Origin: Euborellia annulipes
Taxonomy: Eukaryota; Arthropoda; Insecta; Dermaptera; Anisolabididae
DNA: 64,000 bases
Direction of reading: 5' to 3'
Assembly: GCA_023213315.1 (NCBI GenBank)
Contig: JAKCPI010014010.1
Span: 1 to 64,000, forward strand
The stretch's first letter is position 1; each line of letters begins with the position of its first letter. Shown here one piece after another: positions 63,001-64,000 of the stretch. A program made the position numbers and the translations under genes. The notes below the pieces were generated by a model, which was not told the origin of the DNA, did not search any database, and saw only the letters and a list, made by a program, of their open reading frames with translations.

Positions 63001-64000
63001 CTTCCTTAATAATACGCTTCGCCTGAGCTATTGATCTTTTCAGTGCTAAGTAATTGCTTAGGATGGGATTATTTTTGTAAACAGAGTGTGCTAATTTTCT
63101 AGTTTCTATGACATTTTTACAGTCAGGTGTCCACCAAATTTTAGGAGTATTTCTTCCATGAAAGGGTTTGGATTTAGGGATAGCCTGATTAGCAGCACAT
63201 ATAATAGTGTTTTCGATGAAACTATATCTTGCTTCCATCGGCCCCATTTCCGGAAAATTTTGTAACTCTAAAAGAACAATAGACTTGAATTGGATCCAGT
63301 TAGCCTGATTTATTTTATATTTGGGGACGAACGCTGACGTTGCTTGCTGAGAGAAGCAAACTTTAGTAAGGAGAATGGGGAAATGATCCGACCCAAGAGA
63401 ATCGTCTAATACTATCCAATTAAAATCTGCAACTACACGAGAGGAGCAGAAGGAAATGTCCACAATAGAGGGGCAGCTTGGATTAAATGAGAAACGAGTT
63501 GCTGACCCATTGTTGAGACAGGTAAGATCTAAATCTTCTGTAAAGTTGCTGAGCGCCACCCCCTGACGATCTAAGAACGAGCAGCCCCAATCAGGTGCGT
63601 GGCAGTTGAAATCCCCAAGCAACAACCACGGTTGTTGCCGGTCTACATCTCTAAACATTTCCATCCAGTCAGACGTAGTAAACCTATATCCAGGTTGGCA
63701 ATAACAGGAAAAAACTAGGATAGTCGATTTATCTGGCAGAATTATACGGGCACCGCAGACTTGAATTTCAAACGTGCTAGGAATATCTATTTCATCATAA
63801 TACAAACTATTTTTTATCAACAGTAACACTCCACCCTTTCCGTCCGCCCTATCCGACCTAATTGTATTATACCCAGTTAAACAAAACCCTTGCCAAGGTT
63901 TGAGCCACGATTCACTAATAGCAGCAATTAGCACCTTATGTTCTATTAGTGATATTTCTAAACTTCCTTTATTAGATGTAATAGACCTAGCATTCCATTG
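60040..64000 (-). mobile_element. I-type LINE, nearly intact ORF2, cut by the window edge
   Basis: On the minus strand the element ends with CAAATAAATTAAAAAAAAAA (AATAAA signal and poly(A)) at about 60040-60075. A roughly 300-bp 3' UTR rich in TTATTTATATT-type repeats separates this from the C-terminal coding part. The 5' end, ORF1 and target duplication lie beyond 64000. A 40-bp tail of the same family is at 37326-37366. Confidence 0.92.
60376..64000 (-). CDS. LINE ORF2: endonuclease, reverse transcriptase, RNase H
   Basis: The frame is open from the window edge (QWNARSI, the start of the endonuclease) to a stop at 60659. Numbering from the first in-frame start codon (63934): endonuclease with GDFN (107-110), VDISF (158-162) and SDH (182-184); RT with motif A FIDIIGAYDNV (D536), motif B GIPQGSILSPLLF (592 on) and motif C YADD (624-627); RNase H with D906, E941, D965 and D1021. 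This domain set fits the I/LOA group. A one-base shift in a run of six G (60695-60700, plus strand) ends the frame early, and the remaining C-terminus with its CPC...H...C knuckle (SPRCPCQLADATPQHILFSC) is read in the next frame to 60376. All catalytic residues are present, so this may be a recently active copy. Confidence 0.93.

Overview
This is a 64 kb piece of an AT-rich, transposon-dense animal genome. The mix of elements points to an arthropod, most likely an insect: Jockey- and I-type LINEs, Ty1/copia and Ty3/gypsy elements, Penelope-like elements (PLEs), tRNA-derived SINEs and many hAT-type MITEs. I cannot name the species. There is no sign of operons, Shine-Dalgarno sites or bacterial genes. 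Most short reading frames are accidental, and many are conserved only because they lie in copies of one abundant non-coding repeat.

Host sequence: the best host-gene candidate is a set of three phase-compatible exons on the + strand (13427-13712, 19746-19800, 23318-23465). The third encodes a CPKC-type half of what looks like a LITAF-like domain. Both introns are filled with transposons. Intron 2 was about 127 bp before one hAT element (19838-23219) landed in it and then collected further insertions. The rest of this gene was not found.

Dominant repeat: about 20 copies or pieces of a roughly 690-bp non-coding family, called element X here. Each full copy begins with a ~90-bp hairpin (TCTGGTGTGAC...GTCACACCAGA), has a CA/GACA microsatellite inside, and ends with a second AT-rich hairpin (ACTTTCTCT...AGAGAAAGT). 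Two comparisons with empty sites show that an insertion adds X plus exactly five A/T bases. X is itself a landing site: a PLE, a foldback element and a GC-rich repeat sit in its AT-rich terminal hairpin, two SINEs sit at one identical internal position, and hAT elements and a LINE tail sit in other copies.

Layout: 1-5.8 kb holds gypsy and copia remnants, one of them cut by a hAT MITE. 5.9-8.1 kb is X plus a Jockey LINE. 9-13.3 kb is X, hAT elements and SINEs nested in each other. 13.4-23.5 kb is the LITAF-like gene with its invaded introns. 23.6-26.4 kb is LINE fragments and a GC-rich repeat. 26.4-29.5 kb is an X copy split by a PLE that has RT and GIY-YIG domains. 29.9-36 kb is X copies, a Harbinger-like MITE, SINEs and a hammerhead-like motif. 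36.4-38.4 kb is a hAT element holding a 1.36-kb palindrome with two tRNA-Thr-like heads. 39.6-41.7 kb is piggyBac-like and hAT MITEs. 42.2-43.5 kb is a ~143-bp tandem repeat. 44.7-51.1 kb is a four-level nest centred on a copia element with both LTRs and a 5-bp TSD but no RT catalytic core. 51.2-54.4 kb holds a PLE-like palindromic locus with a repetitive reading frame, and an LTR-like region ending in a tandem array of tRNA-Lys primer-binding-site-like units. 54.9-60 kb is a hAT element split by X, and an X copy split by a 1.57-kb foldback element. 60.0-64.0 kb is a nearly intact I-type LINE (endonuclease, RT, RNase H) that runs off the right edge.
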